Assembly: GCA_900553355.1 (NCBI GenBank)
Contig: USDK01000043.1
Span: 1-22,780, forward strand
Direction of reading: 5' to 3'
DNA from: an uncultured Lachnospiraceae bacterium
GTDB lineage: Bacteria; Bacillota; Clostridia; Lachnospirales; Lachnospiraceae
Length of the DNA stretch: 22,780 nt
Each line of letters begins with the position of its first letter. The stretch's first letter is position 1. Position numbers and translations under genes: made by a program. Of the stretch, positions 22,684-22,780 are shown one piece after another. The notes under the pieces were generated by a model that searched no databases, was not told where the DNA came from, and saw only the letters and a program-made list of their open reading frames with translations.

Positions 22684-22780
22684 GGGACAGGGTATTTTTC
22701 AAATAGGGACACCCGATATTGCGATCGGGGACGTACACTTTTGATATGCTCCCTTCTAAGTAGACAAGTGAAATAATAAA
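22684..22780. repeat. Right copy of the window-flanking inverted repeat
   Basis: It matches the left flank in inverted orientation: 39 perfect bases (22742-22780 with 14-52), then GGGACGTACACTTT, CAAATAGGGACA and GGGACAGGG blocks. Between blocks it differs from the left copy: it has a CCCGAT/ATCGGG hairpin (22712-22717 with 22724-22729) where the left copy has its first tandem unit. Confidence 0.75.
22742..22780. mobile_element. Partial insertion-sequence end (IS3-family-like), running off the right edge
   Basis: It begins TGATATGCTCCC and continues to the last base of the window. It is identical over 39 bases to the reverse complement of 14-52. A 39-base perfect match exceeds typical imperfect IS3 terminal repeats, so the two ends may be the same end of two separate copies. 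The transposase would lie outside the window. Family assignment is tentative. Confidence 0.45.

Noticed and set aside
21894..22712. Long minus-strand open frame opposite pnp
   Set aside because: It is a shadow of the highly conserved pnp frame, with Cys/His/Ser-rich low-information sequence and no promoter or ribosome binding site.
1..22780. The whole window as a composite transposon carrying cargo
   Set aside because: The content is conserved housekeeping order (rimP to pnp, gpr-spoIIP) with uniform character; mobile cargo is implausible, so a chromosomal segment between repeat copies is preferred.

Overview
This window is a 22.8 kb, gene-dense piece of core chromosome from an endospore-forming Clostridia member, most plausibly family Lachnospiraceae. 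The reasons are the spore genes gpr and spoIIP, the Firmicutes order of the rimP-nusA-infB operon with rnpM and ylxQ inserted, strong AGGAGG-type ribosome binding sites with some TTG and GTG starts, and moderate base composition. I see no tRNA, rRNA, CRISPR array, prophage or defence island.

Layout. Positions 1-133 hold a repeat or insertion-sequence end, followed by a HAD phosphatase. Then come ilvN-ilvC (branched-chain amino acid synthesis) and a phosphoribosyltransferase-like gene with an altered PRPP loop. rpsT (S20) is the only gene on the minus strand. It is followed by the sporulation pair gpr-spoIIP and a type IIA topoisomerase pair (topoisomerase IV-like parE-parC) with nudC and a VanZ-family gene behind it. 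The long translation/RNA operon is rimP-nusA-rnpM-ylxQ-infB-rbfA-nrnA-truB-ribF. rpsO and pnp close the window, and pnp runs within 10 bases of a second repeat or insertion-sequence end.

How the genes work together. From 11.7 kb to the right end almost everything concerns ribosome assembly, translation initiation, transcription elongation and RNA processing or decay: RimP, RbfA, IF2, S15, NusA, RnpM, TruB, NrnA, PNPase. Several of these genes have structured leaders downstream of good sigma-A promoters. They are an 85-nt leader before rpsT, a 12-bp hairpin before rimP-nusA, an S15-type leader before rpsO, and a 27-bp imperfect duplex before pnp. All are consistent with autoregulation known or suspected for these genes elsewhere.

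The most unusual structure is at the two ends. Positions 14-52 are a perfect inverted copy of 22742-22780. Further matching blocks lie inside them (roughly 53-118 and 22684-22741), separated by variable, palindromic or tandem-repeated segments. The likeliest reading is that the window is a contig or segment bounded by two oppositely oriented copies of one multi-copy element. The outer 39 bases resemble an IS3-family (IS150-like) terminus. The left copy also supplies a near-consensus promoter for the phosphatase gene. I found no convincing new multi-gene system; the interest lies in cis-regulatory structures, the end repeats and a few atypical enzyme motifs.
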